From contig SSFA01000020.1 of assembly GCA_008015155.1 (NCBI GenBank), positions 1 to 64,000 of the forward strand: a stretch of 64,000 bases of DNA. The letters are read 5' to 3'. The number at the start of each line of letters is the position of its first letter. Position 1 is the first letter of the stretch. This document shows positions 32,610 through 42,741 of this stretch, piece by piece. The position numbers were made by a program, and so were the translations under genes. The DNA comes from Thiothrix sp. (GTDB taxonomy: Bacteria; Pseudomonadota; Gammaproteobacteria; Thiotrichales; Thiotrichaceae). The notes under the pieces were generated by a model. The model did no database searches, had not been told where the DNA came from, and saw only the letters and a list, made by a program, of their open reading frames with translations.

Positions 32610-35381
32610 TTAGTGGGCTTCATCCCAATTACTACCAATGCCAGTTTCTACTAATAAAGGTACTGATAATTTCACTGCATTGGTCATCAGCTTAACGATA
32701 TTAGGTTGGATCATGGCTAGTTCATCCTCCGGTACCTCAAATACTAACTCATCATGAACTTGCAGGATCATCTTAGTCTTAACTTGGCTAGTTCTTAACC
32801 AGTCATCAACCGCAATCATAGCTTTTTTAATAATATCCGCTGCCGTTCCCTGCATCGGCGCATTGATAGCAGTGCGCTCTGCATACTGGCGAGTAGCGGC
32901 ATTGCGCGATTTGATATCTGGCAAAAATAAACGCCGCCCAAACAGTGTTTCCACATAACCTTGAGCGCGTGCTTGCTCACGGGTATTTTCCATATAAGCT
33001 TTCACACCCGGATAGCGCGCAAAATATAAATCCACATAAGCTTGTGCTTCACGCCGCTCAAGATTTAACTGTCGAGCTAGGCCAAATGCCGACATCCCGT
33101 AAATCAAACCAAAGTTAATCGCTTTGGCAGCCCGGCGTTGTTCACTACTAACTGTATCTAAACTCGTGCCAAATACTTCAGCTGCTGTCGCACGATGTAC
33201 ATCCAAACCCTGTGCAAATGCATTGAGCAAACTCTGATCACCAGATAGATGCGCCATAATTCTTAATTCAATCTGTGAATAATCTGCTGCTAATAATTTA
33301 TAGCCTGATTCAGCAATAAAGGCTTGGCGAATTCGACGCCCTTCTCCTGTGCGAATGGGAATATTCTGTAAGTTTGGTTCAGTCGATGACAATCGCCCCG
33401 TAGCAGCAACAGCTTGATGATAAGAAGTATGCACCCGCCCAGTCCGCGCATTAATCTGCTCAGGCAAACGATCCGTATAAGTCGACTTGAGTTTACTTAA
33501 GCCCCGATGCTCCAGAATTAAAGCAGGTAAATGATGACCTAGTTCTGCTAGTTCTTCTAAGACATCTTCAGCAGTGGACGGCTGCCCTTTTGGTGTTTTA
33601 CGTAAGATCGGCAAACCTAGCTTCTCAAAGAAAATTTCTTGAATTTGTTTAGGTGAGGCTAAATTGAATTCTTGCCCAGCTACTTGATAAGCCTCAGTCA
33701 CTAGCTCTTGCATGCGCTGCTCAAGTTCGCGACTTTGTTTGTTTAGCATTAAGGCATCGACTTTGACACCATTTCGCTCCATCGTGGATAAGATTGGAAT
33801 CAGCGGAATTTCTACCTGCTCATACAATTCGCGCTGTCCATCTAAGGCTTGCAGTTGTGGCCAGAAATACTGGTGTAAGCGTAGCGTATAATCAGCATCC
33901 TCAGCCGCATATGGGGTTGCTTGCTCTAGTGCGACTTGGTTAAAGGTCAGCTGATTTTTGCCTTTGCCTGCAATATCCTCGAAATGAATCGTGGTATGTT
34001 GTAAATGCTGTTCACAGAGGGTATCGAAATCATGGCGGCTGGCAGTCGAATCTAAGACATAAGATTCCAACATAGTGTCCTGCTTGATCCCATTCAAACA
34101 CACACCATGATTGAGTAAGACATTGCGATCATATTTGAGATTTTGCCCAATCTTGCCAAGCGCTGGATTTTCTAATAAAGGCTTAAGTTGCTCTAAGGCT
34201 GCTTCACGATTTAACTGTACCGGTGCACCTAAATAATCGTGAGCCAGCGGTAAATACGCCGCTTCACCGGCTTGCAATGCAAAGGATACGCCAACAATTT
34301 GCGCATCCATATAATTCAAACTCGTCGTTTCGGTATCAAAGGCAAACTCACCCGCTGCTTGCAGACGTGCAAGCCACTGATCTAACTCGGTCTGAGTGAG
34401 AATAGTCTGGTAACGTGTACCTGTAAGGTTATTAACAGGTGGTAGGCTTAAATTTAAAGGCAAGGAAGAGGGCGCAGAGGCCTGATTAACGAGGTTAGGC
34501 TTATTAGGCTGAGTCGTCACCTGATCTAATGCTAATTTATCTAGGGCATTTAAGCGGGAGCGGAATTCATAGCGAGTATAGAGTTCACGCAAAGCCTCTA
34601 GATCGGGAGGACTAAAAGCTAAATCCTCTGGATTTGTATCTAGGTTTAGATCGCATTTGATGGTGACCAACTCATAAGACAAGGGTAAATGTGTTAGTGC
34701 TGAACGGAGGTTTTCGCCAACCTTGCCCTTAAATGCTTCAGCATGCTGCATAATCGCTGCGAGCGAGTCATATTCTTCTAACCACTTTACTGCTGTTTTA
34801 GGCCCGACTTTATCAACACCCGGTACATTATCGACCGCATCGCCCATTAATGCTAAATAATCGCGAATGCGCTCCGGTCGTACACCAAACTTTTCTACTA
34901 CGCCAGCCGGGTCAAGATAGCTGTTGCTCATGGTATTGATTAGATGCACGCGCTCATCCACCAATTGCGCCATGTCTTTATCACTGGTGGAAATGATGAC
35001 AGGGCCTGCGTAATCTTTAGCGAGTGTACCAATCACATCATCCGCTTCTACGCCTTCGACAATCAGTAGGGGATAGCCTAGGGCTTTTATCATCGCTAGA
35101 AGTGGTTGGATTTGATTCCGTAATTCATCTGGCATGGGAGGACGATTGGCTTTATAGGCAGGGTATAGCTCATCACGAAAGGTTTTCCCAGAGGCATCAA
35201 AGACCACGGCCATATGCTCAGGATCGTAATCTTTCCTAAGCTTATCCAACATATTTAAGACCCCATGCATAGCGCCTGTGGCTTCACCCTTAGAATTAGT
35301 TAATGGTGGTAAAGCGTGGAATGCACGAAATAGATAGGACGACCCATCCACTAGAATGAGAGGTTTGCTAGGGGAACTCAT
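32610..35381 (-). CDS. polA: DNA polymerase I
   Basis: A 923-residue polymerase with all three parts. The 5'-3' exonuclease has DGSSYLFRAFHALP at the start and YPLLIVEGVEADDVIG; the 3'-5' exonuclease keeps the acidic DTET (FAFDTETTSLN); the polymerase has DYSQIELRIMAHLSGD (motif A), the O-helix region RRAAKAINFGLIYGMS and HDELVFEV (motif C). It fills gaps and removes primers. It is transcribed toward the peroxidase gene, away from the origin in the direction of replication. Confidence 0.98.
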   Translation of the reverse strand: MSSPSKPLILVDGSSYLFRAFHALPPLTNSKGEATGAMHGVLNMLDKLRKDYDPEHMAVVFDASGKTFRDELYPAYKANRPPMPDELRNQIQPLLAMIKALGYPLLIVEGVEADDVIGTLAKDYAGPVIISTSDKDMAQLVDERVHLINTMSNSYLDPAGVVEKFGVRPERIRDYLALMGDAVDNVPGVDKVGPKTAVKWLEEYDSLAAIMQHAEAFKGKVGENLRSALTHLPLSYELVTIKCDLNLDTNPEDLAFSPPDLEALRELYTRYEFRSRLNALDKLALDQVTTQPNKPNLVNQASAPSSLPLNLSLPPVNNLTGTRYQTILTQTELDQWLARLQAAGEFAFDTETTSLNYMDAQIVGVSFALQAGEAAYLPLAHDYLGAPVQLNREAALEQLKPLLENPALGKIGQNLKYDRNVLLNHGVCLNGIKQDTMLESYVLDSTASRHDFDTLCEQHLQHTTIHFEDIAGKGKNQLTFNQVALEQATPYAAEDADYTLRLHQYFWPQLQALDGQRELYEQVEIPLIPILSTMERNGVKVDALMLNKQSRELEQRMQELVTEAYQVAGQEFNLASPKQIQEIFFEKLGLPILRKTPKGQPSTAEDVLEELAELGHHLPALILEHRGLSKLKSTYTDRLPEQINARTGRVHTSYHQAVAATGRLSSTEPNLQNIPIRTGEGRRIRQAFIAESGYKLLAADYSQIELRIMAHLSGDQSLLNAFAQGLDVHRATAAEVFGTSLDTVSSEQRRAAKAINFGLIYGMSAFGLARQLNLERREAQAYVDLYFARYPGVKAYMENTREQARAQGYVETLFGRRLFLPDIKSRNAATRQYAERTAINAPMQGTAADIIKKAMIAVDDWLRTSQVKTKMILQVHDELVFEVPEDELAMIQPNIVKLMTNAVKLSVPLLVETGIGSNWDEAH

Positions 35382-35465
35382 GGTATAGGCTCATGAAATA
35401 GTTAGAGCCATAAGGTTAGCGTGCTTTCAGAAGCGGGGCGAGTAGAATTAATCAGCCTTCAAAAC

Positions 35466-35489
35466 AAAGCCCCCTCTTAGGGGAGCTTT
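35466..35489 (-). terminator. Terminator of ppk2
   Basis: AAAGCCCCCT and GGGGAGCTTT form a stem with one bulge or mismatch; on the minus strand it continues to a modest T-rich tract. It lies 25-48 bp past the ppk2 stop. Confidence 0.6.
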
Positions 35490-35513
35490 GCGCATAACCC
35501 AAAAGAGCTTAGC

Positions 35514-36590
35514 TTATAAATCAGCCATGATATTGGCACGACCCACAATTAAAGGATCTATCGATTGGATATTGCGTAGATCTTTACCATTGTAATGGAC
35601 TTTGTGCAGCACATAGCGCATGGCATTTAAACGCGCACGCTTCTTACAATCTGATTTAACCACAGTCCAAGGTGCTTCTGCAGTATCAGTATGGAAGAAC
35701 ATGGCTTCTTTAGCCGTGGTATAAGAATCCCATTTATCTAAAGAAGCTAAGTCAATTGGACTCAGTTTCCATTGTTTCAGTGGATGCAGCTTACGCTCTT
35801 CAAAACGACGACGCTGCTCAGCGCGGCTCACTGAGAACCAAAACTTGATTAGATGAATCCCGCTACTTGCTAAATGACGCTCAAACTCAGGAACTTGCCG
35901 TAAAAAATCATCATATTCTTTGTCAGAACAAAAACCCATCACTCGCTCAACACCTGAGCGGTTATACCAAGAACGGTCAAATAACACGATTTCACCTGCT
36001 GTAGGCAGATGTTGGATATAGCGTTGGAAATACCATTGTCCGCGCTCGGCTTCGGTAGGCTTTTCTAGAGCAACAACCCGTGCACCCCGTGGGTTGATAT
36101 GTTCCATAAAGCGCTTGATAGTTCCTCCTTTACCTGCCGCGTCGCGGCCTTCAAACAGAATCACAATACGCTGCCCTGTTTCTCTCACCCACATTTGCAG
36201 TTTTAATAATTCAACTTGCAAGCGGAATTTTTCTTTTTCATAGTTTTTGCGTGTCATCCGGTTTTTATAGGGATAAACCGCTGAGCGCCAGTTATCGACT
36301 AATTCATCGTCCTTATTCACGATAGCTTTAGGAGCATGGGTTTGCCAACGCAGCAAAGCTGCTTCCAAGGCCTCTTTATCGTCTGGCGAAGCACCTTCGA
36401 GCATCACTCTCAAACGCTTTAGCATTGCTTCAGCATCGGCTGGGCCAGCGCGCTTAGCCTCATTGAGAATTTCCGTAGCAGCGACAACTTGAGCATCTTG
36501 TGCAGCAGTCACGGTCTCGACTACATTGAGAGCTTCAATACCTGTAACTGTTTCTGTTCCAGTGCTTGTATATTCTTCTTTCGTATCCAT
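35514..36590 (-). CDS. ppk2: Polyphosphate kinase 2
   Basis: A 358-residue PPK2-family kinase. After a 100-residue N-terminal segment comes the P-loop domain: Walker A EGRDAAGKGGT, the PRGARVVALEKPTEAERGQWYFQRY segment, and Walker B/lid FDRSWYNRSGVERVMGF. Such class I enzymes move phosphate between polyphosphate and nucleoside diphosphates. ATG 36590 follows GGAG at 5 nt; the upstream frame to 36668 is not needed. It suggests the organism stores polyphosphate. Confidence 0.94.
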   Translation of the reverse strand: MDTKEEYTSTGTETVTGIEALNVVETVTAAQDAQVVAATEILNEAKRAGPADAEAMLKRLRVMLEGASPDDKEALEAALLRWQTHAPKAIVNKDDELVDNWRSAVYPYKNRMTRKNYEKEKFRLQVELLKLQMWVRETGQRIVILFEGRDAAGKGGTIKRFMEHINPRGARVVALEKPTEAERGQWYFQRYIQHLPTAGEIVLFDRSWYNRSGVERVMGFCSDKEYDDFLRQVPEFERHLASSGIHLIKFWFSVSRAEQRRRFEERKLHPLKQWKLSPIDLASLDKWDSYTTAKEAMFFHTDTAEAPWTVVKSDCKKRARLNAMRYVLHKVHYNGKDLRNIQSIDPLIVGRANIMADL

Positions 36591-36726
36591 ATGAACTCCA
36601 GCCTGCCTTAATCTGTCATAAGACAAGCGTATGTTATTTGTCAATTGAGTTGCGTTGATGAATGTCAAAGGATTTCGAATGCTATAATGAAATCCTTACG
36701 CACTTAATTATTATAGTGGAGACTAA

Positions 36727-37230
36727 ATGATGAATTTAAAATTCGGATCACTGTTTGCGTTAGCGGCAATAGCCCTATTAGCGACAACGAGTGCTAATGC
36801 TGCCAATGCTAAAACAGGACAGCGCTTTGGCGATTGGGGCGTTAAATGTGAAACGATCCCTGACAAATCCCAAGTCTGTTATGTACAGCAGGTATTGTCT
36901 GAGAAAGGTAGCAATCAGCCTTTAATGATTACCGTGTTAGGTTATGGTAAAGGTAAACCTTTTCCAACTGCTATTTTTGAATTGCCTAAAGGTGTCGATA
37001 TGAAGCAGGGTGTGCAGTTAAAGGTGGATAAAAACCAAGCCGTAGCCTTCAAAGGAAAATGCGATCAACAAGGCTGCCGTGCGGGCTTTACTTTAGACAA
37101 CCCAATGATGCAGCAAATTTCTAAGGGTCAACGAGCTTTATTAGCTTATCGCCCAGGGCCAAATAAAGAACCCGTGATTTTACCTATTTCTTTAAAAGGT
37201 TTAGCACCTGGCTTAAAAGCTGTTAAATAA
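36727..37230 (+). CDS. Invasion-associated locus B (IalB) family protein
   Basis: A 167-residue exported protein with a signal peptide (1-25, ending ANA) and the IalB pattern GDWGVKCETIP, CYVQQV and GKCDQQGCRAGFTL; four Cys residues probably form disulphides. IalB-like proteins are periplasmic; despite the name no virulence role is implied here. It is divergent to ppk2 and has its own promoter region. Confidence 0.85.
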   Translation: MMNLKFGSLFALAAIALLATTSANAANAKTGQRFGDWGVKCETIPDKSQVCYVQQVLSEKGSNQPLMITVLGYGKGKPFPTAIFELPKGVDMKQGVQLKVDKNQAVAFKGKCDQQGCRAGFTLDNPMMQQISKGQRALLAYRPGPNKEPVILPISLKGLAPGLKAVK

Positions 37231-37258
37231 TTTAATTGTAGAGAACACAAATCGACGG

Positions 37259-37290
37259 ATACCCCAATTCTTTAAGCACCATTGGGGTAT
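37259..37290. terminator. Inverted repeat between convergent genes
   Basis: ATACCCCAAT and ATTGGGGTAT are perfect 10-bp complements around a 12-nt loop. It sits between the IalB-like gene and mnmE and may terminate both. No T tract is present. Confidence 0.55.
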
Positions 37291-37303
37291 CGAGGTGAAG
37301 AAC

Positions 37304-38638
37304 TTATTTTCCGATACAAAATGAGCTAAAGATTTCGCCTAATAAATCATCAGAGGTAAATTTACCCGTAATTTGCCCCAAGGCATCTTGTGCTAAGCGT
37401 AATTCTTCAGCCATTAATTCACCGGCATTAAAGATGCTTAATTGCTGTTCAGCGCGCTCTACAGCTGCATGGGTCAACTCTAAAGCTTGTAAATGGCGGC
37501 GCCTTGCCATGAAGGTGTCTTCACGTTCGCCTTGATAGCCCATGCGTGTTTTGAGTTCCGCTTTGAGTAGGTCTAAGCCTAAACCTTGCTTCACTGAAAT
37601 ATACAGATCTTGGCCTTGCTTACCCACTGCCTTGCCTGTTAAATCCACCTTGTTGTGAACCGTTAGGATTGGAATGCTTGTAGGTAGTTTTGCTAAAATC
37701 GCAGTATGATCAGCATGTTCAGCCTGAGTATCATCCACTAGCATCAGCACTAAATCAGCCTTTTCGACTTCGCGCCAAGCACGCTCAATCCCAATCTTTT
37801 CAACAGGATCCGAGCTTTCACGCAAGCCTGCTGTATCGACGATATGTAAAGGCATACCTTCTAAATTAATACGCTCTCTTAAGATGTCGCGCGTCGTACC
37901 TGCAATATCGGTAACGATCGCCGTTTCTTGTCCAGCCAGTGCATTCAATAAACTTGATTTACCTGCATTAGGCCGTCCGACGATGACTAAATGCATGCCA
38001 TCGCGCAATAAACTACCTTGTTGTGCCTTCTGAAAAATTTCAGCTAATTGCTGCTTAATACTTGCCAACCGTGTAGTCACCGCTGCGTCAGCTAGAAAAT
38101 CGATTTCTTCATCGGGAAAATCTAAGGCAGCCTCTACATAGCTGCGCAGTTCAATTAGGCCTGTGAGTAACTTATCCACAGCCTTAGAGAAATCACCTTG
38201 TAAAGAACGTAATGCAGAGCGAGCCGCCTGCTCAGAGCTAGAGTCAATTAAATCTGCAATCGCTTCTGCTTGAGCAAGGTCTAATTTATTATTTAAAAAA
38301 GCTCGTTCAGAAAACTCGCCTGGGCGGGCTAAGCGTGCACCCAGTTCCAAGCAACGCTTGAGCACCATGTCCAGAACCACGACACCGCCATGCCCTTGCA
38401 GCTCTAAAACGTCTTCACCTGTAAAGGAATGGGGCGCAGGAAAAAATAAGGCTAAGCCATCATCCAAGATGCTGCCATCTTGGGCGCGAAATAAACGGTG
38501 ACTGGCTAAGCGCGGCGGTGGTAAGGGGCCAAGCAATGGCTCAGCCAAGTCACTCAAATGGGAACCAGAAAGGCGAATAATACCGATACCCCCGCGTCCG
38601 GGTGGAGTGGCTACCGCGGCAATGGTATCGGTATTCAT
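37304..38638 (-). CDS. mnmE: tRNA modification GTPase
   Basis: A 444-residue GTPase that, with MnmG, modifies wobble uridine at position 34 of certain tRNAs. The N-terminal formyl-THF-binding domain starts [20 protein letters not shown]; the G domain has [16 protein letters not shown] and the NKVD motif; the C terminus ends CIGK with the family Cys. It follows yidC by only 7 bp, the usual origin-side order rpmH-rnpA-yidC-mnmE. Confidence 0.97.
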   Translation of the reverse strand: MNTDTIAAVATPPGRGGIGIIRLSGSHLSDLAEPLLGPLPPPRLASHRLFRAQDGSILDDGLALFFPAPHSFTGEDVLELQGHGGVVVLDMVLKRCLELGARLARPGEFSERAFLNNKLDLAQAEAIADLIDSSSEQAARSALRSLQGDFSKAVDKLLTGLIELRSYVEAALDFPDEEIDFLADAAVTTRLASIKQQLAEIFQKAQQGSLLRDGMHLVIVGRPNAGKSSLLNALAGQETAIVTDIAGTTRDILRERINLEGMPLHIVDTAGLRESSDPVEKIGIERAWREVEKADLVLMLVDDTQAEHADHTAILAKLPTSIPILTVHNKVDLTGKAVGKQGQDLYISVKQGLGLDLLKAELKTRMGYQGEREDTFMARRRHLQALELTHAAVERAEQQLSIFNAGELMAEELRLAQDALGQITGKFTSDDLLGEIFSSFCIGK

Positions 38639-38645
38639 CTTCGAC

Positions 38646-40316
38646 TTAAGCGTGACCTACGATCTTTTTGTTAATAAACCATTGTTGTGCAATGGATAAG
38701 ACGTTATTCACGACCCAATACAACACCAAACCAGCCGGGAACCAGAGGAACATAAAGGTGAAAATAATCGGTAAGAACTGGAAAATTTTCTGTTGCATCG
38801 GATCCATTTGTGGAGGATTCAATTTCTGTTGTAGGAACATACTAGCACCCATCAACAAAGGCAGGACAAAGTAAGGATCCATGATAGATAAGTCTTTGTA
38901 CCACAGAATCCAAGGTGCTTGACGCAATTCAACACTTTCTAATAAGACCCAGTACAGCCCCATAAAGACCGGAATCTGAATCAGAATCGGTAAGCAACCA
39001 CCTAAAGGATTGATCTTTTCCTTCTTATACAGCTCCATCATCGCTTTTTGTTTGGCTTGTGGATCACCTGAGAAGCGTTCATTAATCTCTTTCATTTTCG
39101 GTGAAACGGCCTTCATTTTTGCCATGGATTTATAGCTGGCAGCCGAGGGCCAAAAGAAGAGTAATTTAATGAATAAAGTCAGCAGAACAATTGTCCAACC
39201 CCAGTTGCCTACAAAGGAATGAATCGCTTGCATGGCCCAGAAAATCGGTTTGGAGACAAAGGCAAAAATCCCATAGTCAACTGTTAAATCTAAGCCCTTA
39301 GCAATTTGCTCTAAATCATCTTGAAGTTTAGGGCCAATCCATAGCTGACTAGTAAAGGTATCAGTAGCACCAGGAGCAATTTCTTTAACCGGGCTACGAA
39401 CGCCTAAGATATAGTTAGGTGTACCCGCTTGCTGCAGCTCCATGCTGTAATAGGTATTCGTTTGATCTTGAGGTGGGACCCAAGCACTGATGAAATAGTG
39501 CTCTAACATACTCACCCAACCCCCCGTGGCAGTTGCCGTCATCGGCTCCTTCATATCCTTGAAGTTAAGCTTTTTATACTTATCATCTGCGTAATAAGCG
39601 CCACCCACAAAAGCCTGTACACCACTGGTAAGAATATTATTATTCACATGACTAGGGCCATGTTTGAGCTGACGATACTCAGAACCCACCCAAGCTTGAG
39701 GAGAATTATTTTTGACTTCCTCTTCCAAGGTAACATTAAAACTACCTTTTTTTAGGCGGTAACGTTTAGTGACTACTACACCATTAGGGCCTTGCCACAC
39801 CAAGGGTACGATTAATTCAGCTTGATCCGCTGCCAAAACATACTCAGTTTTTTCAACGGTAAAATCAGCTAAATGGTTGGGAGCCAAATTATCGGCAGCT
39901 TGGCCATTGACGGCTTGGTGCTGTAGCCCTGACTGAGCCACATAATTGCGTCCATTTAAATCTAAGATACGGACTGGCTTATCTTTTTCTTCTAAACTAA
40001 TCGGATAAGTCAATAAATCCGCTGCAACGATATCGCCACCTTTAGTACTAATTTGTAAATCTAATACATCGGTTTTAACGCGCACAATCTGCCCAGCGCC
40101 TGAGGTTATGCCACTATTGGGGATAGCAGGTACTGCTTGAGACGCATTGTTAGTATTAGTAGCTGTTTGGCTAGGCACGGAGCTAGCTTCAGTACTCGTT
40201 TGGGTGCTTGGTGCAGGTAAAGGTTTAGGCGCGCGATCTTGTTGCCAGCTTGTCCATAACAAAAACCCCAAGAAGATTAGGGTCAGGTATAGAAACGGGC
40301 GTTGGGAATCCATCAT
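38646..40316 (-). CDS. yidC: Membrane protein insertase
   Basis: A 556-residue YidC. The N-terminal helix ([16 protein letters not shown]) is followed by the periplasmic beta domain (about 60-330) and the conserved core with five helices including [42 protein letters not shown] and [13 protein letters not shown]. It inserts proteins into the inner membrane with or without SecYEG. No yidD gene lies between rnpA and yidC (31 bp), a small difference from many gammaproteobacteria. Confidence 0.97.
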   Translation of the reverse strand: MMDSQRPFLYLTLIFLGFLLWTSWQQDRAPKPLPAPSTQTSTEASSVPSQTATNTNNASQAVPAIPNSGITSGAGQIVRVKTDVLDLQISTKGGDIVAADLLTYPISLEEKDKPVRILDLNGRNYVAQSGLQHQAVNGQAADNLAPNHLADFTVEKTEYVLAADQAELIVPLVWQGPNGVVVTKRYRLKKGSFNVTLEEEVKNNSPQAWVGSEYRQLKHGPSHVNNNILTSGVQAFVGGAYYADDKYKKLNFKDMKEPMTATATGGWVSMLEHYFISAWVPPQDQTNTYYSMELQQAGTPNYILGVRSPVKEIAPGATDTFTSQLWIGPKLQDDLEQIAKGLDLTVDYGIFAFVSKPIFWAMQAIHSFVGNWGWTIVLLTLFIKLLFFWPSAASYKSMAKMKAVSPKMKEINERFSGDPQAKQKAMMELYKKEKINPLGGCLPILIQIPVFMGLYWVLLESVELRQAPWILWYKDLSIMDPYFVLPLLMGASMFLQQKLNPPQMDPMQQKIFQFLPIIFTFMFLWFPAGLVLYWVVNNVLSIAQQWFINKKIVGHA

Positions 40317-40347
40317 GATTCAGTCCAATTATTGGGGAGTTAAAGCT

Positions 40348-40737
40348 TTAAAAGGTCAGTTTTGCTTGAGGAGCTGATTTTAAAGCAGGATATAACCTAC
40401 TTAATTGCTCCCATAAGATTTCAAGCTGCTGCAGTATAGCAGCGTTGTCGAGTTGTGCCACCTCAGACTGTGTGATGATCACAATATCTAACTTAGGTAG
40501 CTGTGTACGATGTAAGCGAAAACTTTCGCGCACTAAACGCTTGACGCGATTACGCTCAACCGCATGCTTTAAAGAGCGTTTGGATAAAGCAAATCCTAAA
40601 CGAGGCTCAGCACTAGAGCTTTCGCGCACACGGGCAAATAAGCCTCGAACCTGAACTCGTCGATGCAAACCACGCTCAAACACACGCTGGAATTCACTAG
40701 GCCGAGTCAGACGACAAGTGCGCGGATAGGCAGCCAC
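40348..40737 (-). CDS. rnpA: Ribonuclease P protein component
   Basis: A 129-residue basic protein (RnpA) with the RNR motif in ALSKRSLKHAVERNRVKRLVRESFR and a typical N-terminal RLTRPSEFQRVFERG. It supports RNase P in tRNA 5' processing. The start is GTG 40737. It lies 13 bp after rpmH in the same operon. Confidence 0.95.
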   Translation of the reverse strand: MAAYPRTCRLTRPSEFQRVFERGLHRRVQVRGLFARVRESSSAEPRLGFALSKRSLKHAVERNRVKRLVRESFRLHRTQLPKLDIVIITQSEVAQLDNAAILQQLEILWEQLSRLYPALKSAPQAKLTF

Positions 40738-40750
40738 GCTAATGCTAAAA

Positions 40751-40885
40751 TTATGGAATTAGGTTTTTACGACCTTTTGCACGACGCGCACTCAGTACTT
40801 TACGGCCATCAGCGGTGCTCATACGAGCGCGGAAACCTTGTTTACGTGCGTGACGTAAATTGCTAGGTTGGAAGGTTCTTTTCAT
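40751..40885 (-). CDS. rpmH: 50S ribosomal protein L34
   Basis: A 44-residue protein with the invariant MKRTFQPSN start and RKQGFRARM...[13 protein letters not shown] core. The longer frame to 40978 is an artefact, as the ATG at 40885 gives the exact family N terminus. It heads the leftward operon opposite dnaA. Confidence 0.98.
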   Translation of the reverse strand: MKRTFQPSNLRHARKQGFRARMSTADGRKVLSARRAKGRKNLIP

Positions 40886-40980
40886 TGCAATACACCAACA
40901 AAAAATTGAATTAAACGCAGTTTTGCTGGGGTTTAATGCAAAAGTATGCCTTAGCCCAGCCGCCAAAAGGTCAAGCAAAT

Positions 40981-41008
40981 TACTTGATAAGTCTTATTTT
41001 GTCAAGTA
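40981..41008. repeat. Inverted repeat in the rpmH-dnaA spacer
   Basis: TACTTGA and TCAAGTA are perfect complements separated by 14 bp. Its role is unknown; it lies just upstream of the first DnaA box. Confidence 0.4.
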
Positions 41009-41014
41009 AAGCGC

Positions 41015-41068
41015 TTATCCACAAACAACGTTCTTAGCTTGTGGATAACTTCCTGCAGGCACTATAAT
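41015..41068 (+). promoter_or_regulatory. dnaA promoter with two DnaA boxes
   Basis: TTATCCACA (41015-41023) and TGTGGATAA (41040-41048) are consensus DnaA boxes in opposite orientation. TATAAT at 41063-41068 is a perfect -10 with a weak TTGTGG -35 at 41039-41044, so the second box covers the -35 and should allow DnaA to repress its own gene. Confidence 0.75.
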
Positions 41069-41122
41069 AGCTCGATCCATTCTAATGACATTTTCCTGTT
41101 CACCACCACGGGACGCTAGTTT

Positions 41123-42544
41123 ATGCTTTGGCAACAATGCCTAACTCAACTTGAACATGAATTTCCTAGCCAAGAAATTAACACTTGGCTGCGGAGTTTA
41201 CATGCAGTTGAGAAGCCTCAAGCACTTTATCTGTTAGCGCCTAACCCGATCGTATTACAGCATATTCATGAAATTTTCCTGCCACATATCATACGGCATG
41301 TGCGCAATTTATCAGGTGATCATAGCTTTGATGTAATGTTGCAGATTGGTTCGCGTAGTGCACCTAAGCCTATCCCTAAAACAGTACCTGCCCCAGTAGT
41401 TGTTGCACCTACCCTTACACCTGTAGTACCTGTTACTCCAGCAGTGACGGCAATAGCTCAAGTTACTCCTACAGCAATAGATTTTAGTGCTGCTATGCCA
41501 GCCGCCGCTTCAGAACGTTTTGTGAATGCCTTAAACAATAAAATGACCTTTGAAAATTTTGTGGAAGGTAAATCGAATCAATTAGCGCGTGCAGCAGCTT
41601 TGCAAGTCGGTGAAAATCCGGGTATCTCCTATAACCCACTGTTTTTATATGGTGGAGTCGGCTTAGGAAAAACCCATTTAATGCATGCAATTGGTAATTG
41701 CATTCTTAAGGCGAATCCAGACGCTCATGTTTTATATGTTTATGCTGAGCGTTTCGTAAACGATATGGTAAATGCTTTACGGACTTCACGGATTGAGGAA
41801 TTTAAACAGCATTATCGAAGTGTAGATGCACTGTTAATTGACGATATTCAGTTCTTTGCTAATAAAGATCGCTCTATGGAAGAGTTTTTCCATACTTTTA
41901 ATGCTTTATTAGAAGGACAAAAACAGATTATTTTGACCAGTGACCGTTACCCACGTGATGTAGAAGGCTTGGATGATCGACTGCGTTCACGTTTCAATTG
42001 GGGCTTAACTATGCAAATTGAGCCACCTGATTTGGAAACGCGTGTAGCTATCTTACGTAAAAAAGCTGAAGACCATGAACTTCACTTACCCAAAGATATT
42101 GCATTTTTTATTGCTAAACATTTCCGCTCGAATATTCGTGATCTAGAAGGGGCTTTGCAGCGTGTTATTGCCAGTATGCGTTTACGCTGTATTCACGATA
42201 TTAATATGGACTTTGTCCATGATGTTTTGCGAGATCAATTAGCTAGTCAAGATAAGATGGTATCGATCAGCAATATCAAAAAATTGGTCGCTAAGCACTA
42301 TAATGTCAGAGTAACGGAGATGGATTCAAAGCGGCGTACACGTTCTGTAGCACGTCCACGTCAAGTAGCTATGGCACTAGCTAAAGAATTAACCAGCCAT
42401 AGTTTGCCTGAAATTGGGACAGAATTTGGTGGACGCGATCATACCACCGTATTGCATGCGTGTCGGAAAATAGCTGAACTGCGTGAAGCCGATCCGCGGA
42501 TGGAAGAGGACTATCGAATTCTAATCCGGAGTCTAACAAGTTAG
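41123..42544 (+). CDS. dnaA: Chromosomal replication initiator protein
   Basis: A 473-residue initiator. Domain I (LWQQCLTQLEHEF) is followed by a Pro/Val/Ala-rich linker (about 80-130), the AAA+ domain with Walker A GGVGLGKTHLM and Walker B ALLIDDIQFF, and domain IV with GGRDHTTVLHACRKI for DNA binding. It melts oriC and loads DnaB. It starts at ATG 41123 and its stop is 198 bp before dnaN, a gap that holds more DnaA boxes. Confidence 0.99.
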   Translation: MLWQQCLTQLEHEFPSQEINTWLRSLHAVEKPQALYLLAPNPIVLQHIHEIFLPHIIRHVRNLSGDHSFDVMLQIGSRSAPKPIPKTVPAPVVVAPTLTPVVPVTPAVTAIAQVTPTAIDFSAAMPAAASERFVNALNNKMTFENFVEGKSNQLARAAALQVGENPGISYNPLFLYGGVGLGKTHLMHAIGNCILKANPDAHVLYVYAERFVNDMVNALRTSRIEEFKQHYRSVDALLIDDIQFFANKDRSMEEFFHTFNALLEGQKQIILTSDRYPRDVEGLDDRLRSRFNWGLTMQIEPPDLETRVAILRKKAEDHELHLPKDIAFFIAKHFRSNIRDLEGALQRVIASMRLRCIHDINMDFVHDVLRDQLASQDKMVSISNIKKLVAKHYNVRVTEMDSKRRTRSVARPRQVAMALAKELTSHSLPEIGTEFGGRDHTTVLHACRKIAELREADPRMEEDYRILIRSLTS

Positions 42545-42576
42545 GGATAAGTATAGGGATAGTTATGGGGAAAACC

Positions 42577-42741
42577 TGTGGATAACTTAGCACTCTAATA
42601 ACATCCACATCTTATCCACAGGTTACTACCTAGGCTATTCATATGGTTTTTCTTTTAGATTTATCCTTTAGATTCAAAAAGATAGAGCGCTTATCCACAA
42701 TTTTTCTTAACTTTATTATTATGATTAAGATATATATCTAA
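42577..42741. promoter_or_regulatory. oriC: oriC region between dnaA and dnaN (DnaA boxes and AT-rich element)
   Basis: DnaA boxes occur at 42577-42585 (TGTGGATAA), 42612-42620 (TTATCCACA) and 42691-42699 (TTATCCACA). The first two form an inverted pair extended to CCTGTGGATAA/TTATCCACAGG. The segment GCGCTTATCCACAA at 42687-42700 also occurs before dnaA at 41011-41024. An AT-rich run of T/A from about 42700 to dnaN could be the unwinding element. It is the best origin candidate, though a replication test is needed to tell it from the upstream spacer. Confidence 0.75.
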